Program-made: the position numbers and the translations under genes
In this document: positions 50,185-58,938 of the stretch, in pieces
Layout of the letters: each line of letters starts with the position of its first letter
How positions within the stretch are numbered: position 1 is the first letter of the stretch
Notes under the pieces: generated by a model
What the model was told of the DNA's origin: nothing
The model's input: the letters and a program-made list of their open reading frames with translations, nothing else
The model's database searches: none
DNA from: Micromonospora zamorensis
GTDB taxonomy: Bacteria; Actinomycetota; Actinomycetes; Mycobacteriales; Micromonosporaceae
Length of the DNA: 64,000 nt
Assembly (NCBI RefSeq): GCF_900090275.1
Contig: NZ_LT607755.1
Location: 6,510,001 to 6,574,000 of the forward strand
Direction: 5' to 3'

Positions 50185-51977
50185 TGGATTCGACGCTGGA
50201 CCTCACACCCCGCGCTACGGCCCGGGGTGTGGGCTCGAACGCCGACACCACCAGTCCCTACGTCGGCTACACCGCCGCCGGCTCCGCCTTCCTGCGCTCC
50301 CAGCGGCCCGACTACTTCGGCTGGCTCGAACACGTCCGTGCCGCCGCCGCCTGCACCCGCCCCATCCGCCTCGCCGGGCAGCTCCTGACCGTTGAACCCA
50401 CCACCGGCCGACTCCTCGACGCCCGACACACCGACGCCATGCCCGACGCCGCGATCTACAAGGCGTGCGGCAACCGACGCGCTGCTGTCTGTCCCGCCTG
50501 CGCCCAGACCTACCAACGCGACGCCTACCAACTCCTACGCGCCGGCCTCGTCGGCGGCAAAGGCATCCCCGAAACAGTCGCCGCGCACCCAGCGGTGTTC
50601 GCGACGTTCACCGCTCCGACCTTCGGCACCGTGCACGCCCGAGTGGTCAAGCGGCACACCTGCGCCAACCGCAAGCGCTGCGACTGCCGGGCCGAACCGT
50701 GCCACGCCCGCCGCACCACCGACCCCACCGCCGGCATCTGCGCCCACAACCGCCCCGCCGTCTGCTGGGCACGCCACGAAACCGGCGACACGGTGATCGG
50801 ACGACCGCTGTGCCTGGACTGCTACGACCACGACCACCAGGTCGTCTGGAACCTGTTCTCCGGCAAGCTCTGGCACCGCACCAAGCAAGCCGCGGAACGC
50901 CACCTCGCCCACCTCGCCCGGAAACGCGGCATCCCCTCCGTCGACGTCGTCACCGCCTCCGGCAACACCCGCAAAGTTCCGCCGGTCCGGCTCTCACCCG
51001 GCAAGGTTGCAGAACTCCAAGCCCGCGCAGCGGTCCACTTCCATGCCATCGCCCGCCTCGACGGCGTCAACCCCACTGACCCCGACGCGATCGTCCCCCC
51101 GCCACCGGGGTTCACCATCGACGACCTGGTCGACGCGCTGCGCCACGCCGCCACGCAGATTGCCTACACCACCCCACCACACCCTGACCGGCCCGGCGGC
51201 TGGTCAATCACCTGGGGCGCACAACTCGACCTGGAACCCATCACCACCACCGGCACGGGAGAGGTCACCGACAGCCTCGTCGCCGGATACCTTGCCAAGT
51301 ACGCCACCAAAAGCACCGAGGTAACCGGGCACCGCTCCGTCAGGCTCACCGCCGACACCATCGGCGACTACGCCGACCCCGACGGCGACCACACCGCCCG
51401 CCTCATCGACGCCTGCTGGCGACTCGGCCGACCCACCAGCACACCCGTCCCGCTCTCGCAGCGGCCCCGGGACCACCGGCCCACACCCGGCTTCGTCGAC
51501 CGCTGGACCTGCGCTGACTGCGGCACCCACACCCGCTACGCCGCCTGCCCCGTCTGCGTCGCTGACCGTCAAGCCAGCCTTGACGCCGAACCAACCAAAC
51601 CAACGACGGGCAACCCTTACGCCCGGCTACGCCGATGGGCACACATGCTCGGCTACGGCGGCCACTTCCTCACCAAAGCCCGCCGGTACTCCGTCACCTT
51701 CCAACTCCTACGCGACACCCGCGTCGCCTTCCGCCGGCACGAGCACGAGCACCAGGCCGACGAGCAACCCGCCGCACTGCGGGCCGTCGACCACCTCGAC
51801 GACACCACCCCGCTCATCGTCGGCACCCTCGCCTTCGCCGGCGTCGGCTGGCACACCACCGGAGACGCCCTGCTCGCCAACACCGCCGCCGCCATGGCCC
51901 GCGCCCGACACGCCACCGGCCGCGAAGAACTCGCCCACGAACTCGCTGTCCAGTCCTCGCTTACGCCCGCCGCATAG
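50184..51977 (+). CDS. repSA: RepSA-like rolling-circle replication initiator
   Basis: A 597-aa initiator of the pSAM2 RepSA kind. VHFHAIARLDG is a U-H-U-H-like metal motif and AGYLAKYATKSTE carries the probable nicking Tyr, as in rolling-circle replication proteins. N-terminal Cys clusters (AVCPACAQTYQRD, RKRCDCRAEPCHARR, CLDCYDHDH) and a C-terminal CADCGTHTRYAACPVC probably bind zinc. The start overlaps the upstream stop by one base. It should replicate the excised circle; an origin was not located. Confidence 0.88.
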   Translation: MDSTLDLTPRATARGVGSNADTTSPYVGYTAAGSAFLRSQRPDYFGWLEHVRAAAACTRPIRLAGQLLTVEPTTGRLLDARHTDAMPDAAIYKACGNRRAAVCPACAQTYQRDAYQLLRAGLVGGKGIPETVAAHPAVFATFTAPTFGTVHARVVKRHTCANRKRCDCRAEPCHARRTTDPTAGICAHNRPAVCWARHETGDTVIGRPLCLDCYDHDHQVVWNLFSGKLWHRTKQAAERHLAHLARKRGIPSVDVVTASGNTRKVPPVRLSPGKVAELQARAAVHFHAIARLDGVNPTDPDAIVPPPPGFTIDDLVDALRHAATQIAYTTPPHPDRPGGWSITWGAQLDLEPITTTGTGEVTDSLVAGYLAKYATKSTEVTGHRSVRLTADTIGDYADPDGDHTARLIDACWRLGRPTSTPVPLSQRPRDHRPTPGFVDRWTCADCGTHTRYAACPVCVADRQASLDAEPTKPTTGNPYARLRRWAHMLGYGGHFLTKARRYSVTFQLLRDTRVAFRRHEHEHQADEQPAALRAVDHLDDTTPLIVGTLAFAGVGWHTTGDALLANTAAAMARARHATGREELAHELAVQSSLTPAA

Positions 51978-51996
51978 ACCCAGGAGGCCAACCCCG

Positions 51997-52263
51997 ATGC
52001 GCAACACACGAGCCGGCACCGACCGGCGACAGCCGTACTCAGACCACCACCATCAGCAGGGCAACTCCCCGGCTCAACCCGTCTTGAGCCCATCGCCGGA
52101 ACTGTGGTCGATCACCGAGACCGCTGCGTTCCTCCGCATCCCCGTCGGCACGCTCTACCAATGGCGGCACCGCCGGACCGGGCCGCGTGCCTCCAAGGTC
52201 GGCCGTCACCTCCGCTACAACCCGGCCGATGTTCGCGCATGGCTGGAAGACCAGGCGGCCTGA
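51997..52263 (+). CDS. xis: Excisionase (Xis), MerR-like HTH
   Basis: An 88-aa protein with the winged-helix excisionase signature SITETAAFLRIPVGTLYQWR followed by GPRASKVGRHLRYNPADVRAWL. A CAGGAGG site precedes the ATG. It ends 1 nt before the integrase start, the standard xis-int arrangement in AICEs, where Xis turns the integrase to excision. Confidence 0.9.
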   Translation: MRNTRAGTDRRQPYSDHHHQQGNSPAQPVLSPSPELWSITETAAFLRIPVGTLYQWRHRRTGPRASKVGRHLRYNPADVRAWLEDQAA

Positions 52264-52264
52264 C

Positions 52265-53506
52265 ATGGCAATCGATGACCTGTGGTACCTCAAGAAACGC
52301 GACCCGGACACGCGGAAGTACGTTCCCTCGAAGCGGCACGGCCGAGGAAAGCGCTGGCGAGTGCGCTACACCGACGCCGACAACAACGACCGCGAAAGGC
52401 TGTTTGACCTCAAACGCGATGCGGAAACCTTCGACCTCGACTGCCGCTCCGGTGGCGCACCCGAGGTTCAGCTGAAGCGGGAAGCGGTCCGGCTGACCTT
52501 CGCCGAGTACGCGCAGCGGTGGAGGGAAGCCCGGGAATCGGGCTGGGCGACCGAGACGCGACGACGTATCCCGCAGAACCTGCGAAAGCACCTCCTGCCC
52601 GTCTTTGGCGAGAAGGCCATCCGCTCCATCAACCTGACCGACGTGCTGGCATGGCTGAGCCGTCTACTCGATGACGGCACGCCCAAATCTTCGGTGAGCC
52701 TGTACTTCGGCCTGTTCAAGACCATCATGAACGCCGCAGTTGTCGACAAGGTGATCCCCGACAACCCCTGCAACGGCGTGAAACTGGCCCAGATCCTGCG
52801 CGGCCTGTCGCGGGCACCGAAGTGGGTTCCGACCAGCGACCAGGTGCTCAAGCTCGCTGAGGTGGTCCCGCGCCGCTACCGGGCCGCTATCTGGTTGGGG
52901 GCGGGGGAAGGGCTTCGCCTGGGTGAGGTGCTGGGTATGGAGAACGGCCCGCGCTGCGCGGACTTTGACAGTGGAGAGCTGCACGTCGTCCAGCAGTTGC
53001 GGCACTCGCCTGAGCACTTCGGCGGCTTCTACCTCTCGACACCCAAGAGCGGTTCCGTCGGCACCGTCGACCTGGACGCGGTGGTCGCTGAGGAACTGAC
53101 CGCGCACATCAGCGACGTCGGCCCTGTCGAGTTCGAGCTTCCCGACATCACCACGGGGGAGCGGCGGACTCGTCCGGTGGGCGTCCTGTTCACCTCGTCC
53201 CGAGGGAAGCTGCTGACCGACACCTACTGGTCGGAGCTGTGGGCGGACTGGCGTGAAGCCGCTGGTTGGCCGAAGGAAGGCACCTTCCACTCACTGCGTC
53301 ATTTCTTCGCCACCACGTTGATGAGCAACGGCGTCGAGCCGCAGGAGGTGCAGAAGGCGCTACGGCACGCCAACCTGCGGATCACGCTGGAAACCTACGT
53401 CCACTGGCTGCCGAAGAAGGACCGCCCGCGCGGCCTGGTGGGCAACCTCCTGCGGCAGGCAGGCGGCAAGCGGCGGGAACCCTCCACCGGCCAAGATCGG
53501 ATCTAG
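52265..53506 (+). CDS. int: Tyrosine-recombinase integrase
   Basis: A 413-aa phage-type integrase. The SAM-like core-binding domain (FAEYAQRWREARESG) is followed by the catalytic domain with Arg in GEGLRLGEVLGM, the box II HSLRHFFATTLM (H-x2-R) and KALRHANLRITLETYVHW with the His and nucleophile Tyr. The stop lies 64 bp before the 30-bp repeat in the tRNA-Lys gene, the expected geometry for site-specific integration there. All catalytic residues are present, so it is probably active. Confidence 0.95.
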   Translation: MAIDDLWYLKKRDPDTRKYVPSKRHGRGKRWRVRYTDADNNDRERLFDLKRDAETFDLDCRSGGAPEVQLKREAVRLTFAEYAQRWREARESGWATETRRRIPQNLRKHLLPVFGEKAIRSINLTDVLAWLSRLLDDGTPKSSVSLYFGLFKTIMNAAVVDKVIPDNPCNGVKLAQILRGLSRAPKWVPTSDQVLKLAEVVPRRYRAAIWLGAGEGLRLGEVLGMENGPRCADFDSGELHVVQQLRHSPEHFGGFYLSTPKSGSVGTVDLDAVVAEELTAHISDVGPVEFELPDITTGERRTRPVGVLFTSSRGKLLTDTYWSELWADWREAAGWPKEGTFHSLRHFFATTLMSNGVEPQEVQKALRHANLRITLETYVHWLPKKDRPRGLVGNLLRQAGGKRREPSTGQDRI

Positions 53507-53570
53507 TTTGTGCCCTGGTTGTGCCCGATGATCTTCGCCCGGCGTTCTTGCAGCTCAGAAGGGGTAAAGG

Positions 53571-53600
53571 GTGGGCCGCCAGGGACTCGAACCCTGAACC
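53571..53600. repeat. Right attachment site inside the tRNA-Lys 3' end
   Basis: The right copy of the 30-bp direct repeat, identical to 31940-31969. It spans the T-arm and 3' acceptor strand of the intact tRNA-Lys gene and one base beyond. Integration keeps the tRNA whole on this side. Confidence 0.92.
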
Positions 53601-53643
53601 TATGGATTAAAAGTCCACAGCTCTGCCATTGAGCTAGCGGCCC
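53572..53643 (-). tRNA. tRNA-Lys (anticodon TTT)
   Basis: 72 nt, read on the minus strand from 53643: acceptor GGGCCGC with GCGGCCC, D-arm GCTC/GAGC, anticodon stem GTGGA/TCCAT with loop CTTTTAA, and T-arm CAGGG/CCCTG with TTCGAGT loop. The discriminator is A; CCA is not encoded. The anticodon is at about 53609-53611. It is the integration site of the AICE. Confidence 0.97.
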
Positions 53644-53809
53644 GCGCGCTCAGGTTACCCGACGGTGAGCGCCGGCGACTCACGGCTTCCGGCCGGCCGT
53701 CGATGCCTGCCGTCAGCCGGCGCTCGCCGTGCCTGATCACCACCCGGTCAGCGAGAGGCCGGTGAGGTTGGTCAGACGACGCATGGGTGTGGGCGGGTGG
53801 GGAACCGGG

Positions 53810-54118
53810 ATGGGCATGAGGGCGAGCAGCATCCCGGCCGTGGCGGCGTCGGGCGAGGAGATCGGGCCGGACGGCGTACGCCAGCCGGGTGGCGAGGTGC
53901 ATGCCTGGCTGCCCGGTCAGAACCAGACCGTGTGCGGCCTGGCTCTCAGCCGGACCCGGTTGCGTCGTTTCCCGCATGTGCGCTTCGACTACTCGGGCAC
54001 CGACGTGCTCACGGAGGCTGACGCGGTGGGCTGGATCTGCCCGCGTTGCCTGGCCGCTACCGCCGGCCGGCGGGGGACGGAGAAGCACGGCTGGGTCCGG
54101 GACTCTCCTCGCCCTTGA
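53810..54118 (+). CDS. Hypothetical protein with CPRC motif
   Basis: A 102-aa protein. The C-terminal part (GEVHAWLPGQNQTVCGLALS, then GWICPRCLAA) has three Cys and a conserved-looking HVRFDYSGTDVL segment. The start is uncertain: ATGs at 53810 and 53816 are preferred to an upstream ATG at 53729, because the first 27 residues there lack coding character. The family is not recognised; no neighbour is linked. Confidence 0.6.
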   Translation: MGMRASSIPAVAASGEEIGPDGVRQPGGEVHAWLPGQNQTVCGLALSRTRLRRFPHVRFDYSGTDVLTEADAVGWICPRCLAATAGRRGTEKHGWVRDSPRP

Positions 54119-54259
54119 TCGACTCGGGTTTCCGGAAGTCGGGCTGTCGTTCCCGCCGGGATACCGCGACTTTCAGGAAGCCGAGCGCGCCAACGCGCCA
54201 AGCGCGCGGTCCGCGCGGGTGGGTGGTTGAGCTGCTCCTGGGCGGGTACGGGGTCGGGC

Positions 54260-55342
54260 ATGCGGATCGTGGTGGTGGGGGCGAGCGGCAACGTCGGTAC
54301 GGCGGTGCTGCGGCGGCTGCGCCGGGAGCGGGGCGTGGAGCTGGCCGGGGTTGCCCGGCGGTTGCCCGGCCCGGATGCCGGCGAGCCGTACGACCAGGTG
54401 GAGTGGCACTCCTGTGACATCGGCGCGCCGGGTGCGGCGGGGCAGCTCGCCGAGGTGTTCGCTGGTGCGGACGCGGTGGTGCACCTGGCCTGGCAGATCC
54501 AGCCCAGCCACGACCAGCGGGTGTTGCGGAGGACCAACGTCGACGGCAGTCGGGCGGTGATCGACGCGGTGGTCCGGGCCGGTGTGCCGGCTCTGGTGTA
54601 CGCGTCGTCGGTCGGCGTCTACGCGTCCGGCCCGAAGGACCACCCGATCAGTGAGCGGTGGCCAGCCACAGGTGTGCCCGGCTCGTCGTACAGCGAGCAC
54701 AAGGCCGAGGTGGAGGCGCTGCTGGACGGGGTGGAGCGCGAACACCCGGCGTTGCGGGTGGTGCGGATGCGACCCGGGTTGATCTTCCAGCGGGCCGCGG
54801 GCACGGAGATCACCCGCTACTTTCTCGGCCCGCTGGCGCCGGTGCGGCTGCTGCGCTTCGGCCGGATCCCGCTGGTGCCGACGAACCGCCGGTTGCGGAT
54901 GCAGGCGGTGCACGCCGATGACGTGGCCGATGCGTACGCCCGGGCGGTGCTGGGTGATGCGCGCGGCGCCTTCAACCTCGCCGCGGACCCGGTGCTGACC
55001 CCGGAGCTGGTGGCCCGGCACTTCCACGGTTGGACGGTCCCGGTCGCCGCGCCGGTGCTACGGGTGGCGGCGGCGCTGACCTGGCGCGCGCGGCTGCAGC
55101 CGGTCGACGCGGGCTGGGTGGAGCTGGGTCTGAACGCCCCGCTGATGTCCAGCGAGCGGGCGGAGACCGAGCTGGGCTGGCAGCCGACGATAAGCGCGCT
55201 CACGGCGCTCAAGGAACTCTTCGCCGGAATGGCCGACGGCGCCCACACGGGAAGCCCGCCGATGTCCGGCGCACGGGACCTGCCGGGCCGCCCCGCAGCC
55301 CTGCTCGAAGCCCGCCCCCCAGGCCAGGGAAACCCCTACTGA
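54260..55342 (+). CDS. NAD-dependent epimerase/dehydratase family protein
   Basis: A 360-aa extended SDR enzyme. The Rossmann motif VVVGASGNVGTAVLRRL (G-x2-G-x2-G) opens the protein at the ATG at 54260; a longer frame adds 11 non-conserved residues. The catalytic segment S-S-x-G-V-Y...SSYSEHK has the Y-x3-K form (YSEHK). The C-terminal 30 residues are Pro/Gly-rich. The substrate is probably a nucleotide sugar or similar; not decidable. It is convergent with the beta-helix lipoprotein across a long palindrome. Confidence 0.9.
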   Translation: MRIVVVGASGNVGTAVLRRLRRERGVELAGVARRLPGPDAGEPYDQVEWHSCDIGAPGAAGQLAEVFAGADAVVHLAWQIQPSHDQRVLRRTNVDGSRAVIDAVVRAGVPALVYASSVGVYASGPKDHPISERWPATGVPGSSYSEHKAEVEALLDGVEREHPALRVVRMRPGLIFQRAAGTEITRYFLGPLAPVRLLRFGRIPLVPTNRRLRMQAVHADDVADAYARAVLGDARGAFNLAADPVLTPELVARHFHGWTVPVAAPVLRVAAALTWRARLQPVDAGWVELGLNAPLMSSERAETELGWQPTISALTALKELFAGMADGAHTGSPPMSGARDLPGRPAALLEARPPGQGNPY

Positions 55343-55365
55343 CCCCAACCCGCCAGCAGGCCCGG

Positions 55366-55425
55366 GGTGATCAAGAGATTTCGGTCAGAAAACGCGGCTC
55401 CGGTGACCGAAACCTCTTGATCACC
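55366..55425. repeat. Long inverted repeat between convergent genes
   Basis: Arms 55366-55387 and 55404-55425 are 22 bp with one mismatch (A/C at arm position 13) and a 16-nt loop. They begin GGTGATCAAGAG, a word that recurs in intergenic palindromes of Micromonosporaceae, as far as I recall. It lies in the gap of the convergent epimerase and lipoprotein genes, so it may be a two-way terminator or a member of a palindrome family. Confidence 0.75.
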
Positions 55426-55492
55426 GAGGCGGGCGCGCAGGCCGAGCCCGCGCGCAGGCGCCGGATCCGCAGGCGCCGGACCGCAGGCTGGG

Positions 55493-56683
55493 TCAGCTCA
55501 GTTTGGATGCCGTTACCGTCGGGTTCTTGGCACCCAGGAAGAAGATGCCGGGGAAGCCGCGGGTCTCGAACTTGCCGCTGGGGTTGCGGCGCAGGGTCGA
55601 GTTTTCGATCTTCATCGTGCCGGTGCGGTTGTTGCTCACGAAGAAGACCGCACCGCCGCCCTCGTTGGCCTTGTTGTTCTCGATGATCGTGCCGGCGATC
55701 CGTACGGTGAACTCGTTGCCGTCGCAGTAGATCGCGCCACCGCTGCCGCCTCCCGGCGTGCCGGACTTGGCCGGGTTGGCGCCGCTGCCGATCGCCTCGT
55801 TGTGGCTGAGCACGCTGTTGAGCACCACCCAGGAGACGCCGATGCTGCTCAGCGCGCCCCCGTTGGAGCAGGAACCGCCGCCGAAGGTGCTGCCCACCAC
55901 GTACACCGGCTTGTTCTCATGCTGGCTGAGCACCCGGATGGCCGCGCCGCCCAGGTCGGGGCCGGTGCGGTCGCAGCGGTTGCGGACGAAGCGCGAGTTG
56001 ACCACCTTGAACCGCCCACCGCGGACGAAGATCGCCCCACCGCCGCCGCCCTCGGCCTTGTCGCCGGTGGAGTTGCCGTCGGCGAACGTCAGGTTCTGCA
56101 CGGTGAGCTGCGGGTGGTCCTGGTTCTGGCAGTGCGAGGTGGTGAAGCCCTGGGCCTCGTCGCAGGTGTTCATGTAGAGGATGCGGCGCTGGCCCTGGCC
56201 GCTCAGCGTGACAGTGCCGCCGCCGTCCAGCACTACCTTCGGCCCGTTGGCGTTGCGGACCTTCGCGGTGGCGGTCATCTTGATCGTCACCGGGGCCGGC
56301 CCGCAGTTGAACGTGATGACACCGCCGGCCGCGACGGCCTTCACGACCGCGGCGGAGGTGCAGCTCGCCGGGGTGCCGGTGCCGACGGTCCGGGTCGGCT
56401 TCGAGGTGTCCACCGCCCGGGCCTCCGCCGGCACGCTGGCCCTGCCGTTCGGGTTGCCGGCCGCGAGGACCTTCTCGGCGGGCCTCGGGCTCGCGCTGGC
56501 CCCTGGGCCACCGAGGCCGTCGCGGGCGACCGGTGCTTCGCCCTGGCCGCCCGTCGGCAGGGCTGTCGGCGAAGCGGACGAGCCGGCCTCGAAGGTGGGG
56601 GCCGGATCGTTGGGCGCGCAGGCGGGCAGGGTTGCGGCGGCGACACCGAGGACGACCAGAGCGGCAAGCGACGTCATGCGCAC
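55493..56683 (-). CDS. Secreted beta-helix lipoprotein
   Basis: A 396-aa exported protein. The signal ends in the lipobox L-P-A-C (Cys22). After a Pro/Gly linker, residues about 110-390 show repeated strands (GGGGAIFVRGGRFKVVNSRF, GGGSGGAIYCDGNEFTV, GGGAVFFVSNNRTGTMKIEN). Their GGA-I-F/Y turns are typical of a right-handed parallel beta-helix, as in pectate-lyase-like or polymorphic membrane proteins. No catalytic motif is clear. The GTG at 56683 or ATG at 56677 may be used. Probably a cell-surface, carbohydrate-related protein. Confidence 0.82.
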   Translation of the reverse strand: MRMTSLAALVVLGVAAATLPACAPNDPAPTFEAGSSASPTALPTGGQGEAPVARDGLGGPGASASPRPAEKVLAAGNPNGRASVPAEARAVDTSKPTRTVGTGTPASCTSAAVVKAVAAGGVITFNCGPAPVTIKMTATAKVRNANGPKVVLDGGGTVTLSGQGQRRILYMNTCDEAQGFTTSHCQNQDHPQLTVQNLTFADGNSTGDKAEGGGGGAIFVRGGRFKVVNSRFVRNRCDRTGPDLGGAAIRVLSQHENKPVYVVGSTFGGGSCSNGGALSSIGVSWVVLNSVLSHNEAIGSGANPAKSGTPGGGSGGAIYCDGNEFTVRIAGTIIENNKANEGGGAVFFVSNNRTGTMKIENSTLRRNPSGKFETRGFPGIFFLGAKNPTVTASKLS

Positions 56684-56767
56684 CCCGTGATGCTAGGAGC
56701 CGCGACGGCATCACGACGAATCCGCCGGGCCGGTTTAATGCACCGCTAAGCCGCGCGCCCACCGTCG

Positions 56768-56826
56768 CCGCCCACCGCCGCGCCGCCCACCACCCGCCGC
56801 CCACCGCCGCGCCGCCCACCGCCGCG
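56768..56826. repeat. 15-bp tandem repeat, about four copies
   Basis: CCGCCCACCGCCGCG occurs at 56768-56782, 56797-56811 and 56812-56826, with a 14-bp variant at 56783-56796. It lies between the ZIP gene stop and the lipoprotein start, both on the minus strand. The copy number may vary between strains. Confidence 0.75.
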
Positions 56827-56851
56827 CCGCTCGTGGCGGTGTGTCCGGTGG

Positions 56852-57601
56852 TCAGCTGTGGGACAGGGCGAACGCGGTCAGGAAGCCGGCGACCGTGACC
56901 AGACCGACCAGCAGGTGCGCGTCCTCGAACGCCTCGGGGACCATGGTGTCGGTGACCATCGCGAGGATCGCGCCGGCGGCCAGTGCGGTGATCCCGGCCA
57001 GCACCTCCGGCGGGGCGCCACCCAGCAACGTGTTGCCGAGCAGCGCCGCGACCCCGCTGATCAGGGCGATCCCGGTCCAGAGCAGGAAGACGTACCGCCG
57101 GGTCCGGCCGGCCTGACGCATGCCGGCCGCGCTGGACAGACCCTCCGGCACATTGCTGAGGAAGACCGCGGCCACCGTGACCAGGCTGACCGTGCCACCA
57201 CTGAGCAGGCTCGCGCCGATCACCACCGATTCCGGTATGCCGTCGAGCAGCGCGCCCACGGCTATCGCCGACCCGGAGCCGGGCTGCTCGTTTTCGGAGG
57301 GTTGCTGGTCGCCGGACCGCTTCCGGTGCCGGGCGCCGTGCCGGGCAAGAGCAACGTTGGCCAGTGTGTAGACGACCGCTCCGCCGGCAGCGCCGAGCGC
57401 GGTGGGCAGCAGGCCGCCCTGCTCGTGTGCCTCGGCGATCAACTCGAACGACACGGCGGAGAGCAGCACCCCCGCCCCGAACGCCATGATCGACGCGGTG
57501 ACGCGTTGCGGCACCCGGGCGAACCAGCCGACCGCCGCCCCGACCAGCAGAGCCGACCCGGCCAGCAGCCCCCACCCACCCGCCTGTAACCACTCCGGCA
57601 T
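56852..57601 (-). CDS. ZIP-family metal transporter
   Basis: A 249-aa membrane protein. DGIPESVVIGASLL and FLSNVPEGLSSAAG are the ZIP transmembrane IV and V metal-binding motifs (H/D-x-x-P-E, N-x-P-E-G). A His-containing loop (RHGARHRKR) lies between helices III and IV. Eight hydrophobic segments can be counted. The start at 57601 (MPEWLQAGG) is preferred to the ATG six codons upstream. Likely substrates are zinc or other divalent cations. Confidence 0.87.
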   Translation of the reverse strand: MPEWLQAGGWGLLAGSALLVGAAVGWFARVPQRVTASIMAFGAGVLLSAVSFELIAEAHEQGGLLPTALGAAGGAVVYTLANVALARHGARHRKRSGDQQPSENEQPGSGSAIAVGALLDGIPESVVIGASLLSGGTVSLVTVAAVFLSNVPEGLSSAAGMRQAGRTRRYVFLLWTGIALISGVAALLGNTLLGGAPPEVLAGITALAAGAILAMVTDTMVPEAFEDAHLLVGLVTVAGFLTAFALSHS

Positions 57602-57655
57602 TCGCGGGACCCTACCCACGCCCGCCGGGGCGACAAACCCGGTCGTGAGGAAGGC

Positions 57656-58846
57656 TCAGAAGTCGGCGAAGAGATACGGCACCCGGCGGGGGAAGATGCC
57701 GCGCAGCTCCGCGGCGGCGTCCACCGGCACCTCACCCAGACCGCGCAACGGCAGCTCGGCCGGGTCCAGCACCCCGTATGCGAGGGCGGAGAGCCCGGCC
57801 GCGGTGAGGGTGGCGGTCGGCGTGCGGTCGGAGGTGTCACCGACCAGCTCCAGCGCGCCGGTCGTGCCGTCCAGCAGGTGCGTGCCGGCGAGCCATCGGT
57901 CCCCGGTCAGCTCGACGCGTACCCGGCCGGGGCCGGCGGGCAGCCCACGCAACGCGTCCAGCGACAGCAGGCGGGCCATCGGAGCCGACGCACCCGGCAC
58001 TGCCGTCCGCGCCTCGACGTGCACGTCCAGGTCGGTCAGCCACAGCTCCGGCAACTCGTCGGGCGGGACCTGGACGGTGATCCGGTCGATCTGGTCGACG
58101 TGCCGGGCGAAGAACTGCAACAGCAGCGCCCGCGCGAGCGGGTCGGCGACCAGCAGCTCGTTGCCGTGCAGCGTGCCGCCGTGTTCGTCGATCCGGTACG
58201 TCACCGCGCCGGTGACCTCGCCGGCCACGCGGGCGGTGATCAGCCAGTATTCGTCCCGGTCGCGCATCCCGACCGCCCGGTAGTCCGGGAAGATCGAGAA
58301 GCCGTGTCGTTCCTGGAGGTTGCGCTCGGTGAAGGCCCGCCACGCCGGATAGCCGGCGGCGATGCGTTCCCAACTCACCTCGCCGGGCAGGTCCACCCGG
58401 AGCAGTGACCCCAGGTTGGCCGGGGTGAAGGTGACCCGGCGCGGCTTGGGGAGCCCCGTGTAGCCGAACCGGGCGTAGAAGCTGGGACGGAACGGATAGA
58501 GCGCGCTGAGCGAGTGCCCCTCGTCGCGCATCTCGTCGAGGAGTTGGTGCAGCAGCGTCCGGACGTGCCCCTGCCGGCGGGCCAGCGGATGGGTCGCCAC
58601 CCCGGCGACACCGGCCATCGGCAGCACCACCCCCCGCAGGTTCTGCCGCATCGGAATGGCCGACACGGCGGCCAGTGTTGCGCCGCTCTCCTCGGCGATC
58701 AGCGTCCGGTTGCCCTCCTGGTAGGGCAGGTAGTCGCGGAACTCGTCGATCCGGGCCGCACTGAGCGGCGAGGACTCGAAGGCGTACGCGGCCAGCGGGA
58801 AGCTGGTGGTGAGACGGTCGTCGGCGGTCACCCGGCGGATGGTCAT
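57656..58846 (-). CDS. eis: Eis-type GNAT N-acetyltransferase
   Basis: A 396-aa protein of the Eis family. It has an N-terminal GNAT domain with VAGVATHPLARRQGHVRTLL (acetyl-CoA loop Q/R-x-x-G), a second degenerate GNAT-like domain after residue about 170, and a C-terminal SCP2-like region ending in the carboxylate ...PYLFADF (free Phe C-terminus, as used for catalysis in Eis). Family members acetylate several amines of aminoglycosides and proteins; the substrate here is unknown. It is monocistronic, upstream of the ABC operon region. Confidence 0.85.
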   Translation of the reverse strand: MTIRRVTADDRLTTSFPLAAYAFESSPLSAARIDEFRDYLPYQEGNRTLIAEESGATLAAVSAIPMRQNLRGVVLPMAGVAGVATHPLARRQGHVRTLLHQLLDEMRDEGHSLSALYPFRPSFYARFGYTGLPKPRRVTFTPANLGSLLRVDLPGEVSWERIAAGYPAWRAFTERNLQERHGFSIFPDYRAVGMRDRDEYWLITARVAGEVTGAVTYRIDEHGGTLHGNELLVADPLARALLLQFFARHVDQIDRITVQVPPDELPELWLTDLDVHVEARTAVPGASAPMARLLSLDALRGLPAGPGRVRVELTGDRWLAGTHLLDGTTGALELVGDTSDRTPTATLTAAGLSALAYGVLDPAELPLRGLGEVPVDAAAELRGIFPRRVPYLFADF

Positions 58847-58938
58847 TCGCCCATCTCAGCCTGCCGTACAGGTCGCAGCAACCCGATTGGCGGGATCCGT
58901 GCCACCGGCACGGCGCTCGACGCCGGACGGCACACCGG

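Larger units (their letters stand above)
31940..53600. mobile_element. Actinomycete integrative and conjugative element (AICE) in tRNA-Lys
   Basis: An element of about 21.7 kb bounded by a perfect 30-bp direct repeat of the tRNA-Lys 3' end. The right half has the pSAM2-type core in order: HD/Nudix/XRE regulatory genes, split Tra membrane and FtsK-like proteins, small Spd-like and zinc-binding proteins, RepSA-like initiator, Xis, Int next to the tRNA. The left half (32.0-41.2 kb) is cargo: PIN/DUF3883, WXG-like proteins, a type II R-M pair, a GmrSD-like protein. Both ends, Int, Xis, Rep and Tra appear intact, so it could still excise and transfer as double-stranded DNA, as the class does. Activity is untested. 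Confidence 0.9.

Noticed and set aside
56768..56826. CRISPR-like repeat
   Set aside because: The units are contiguous 15-mers without spacers, and no cas gene is in the window.
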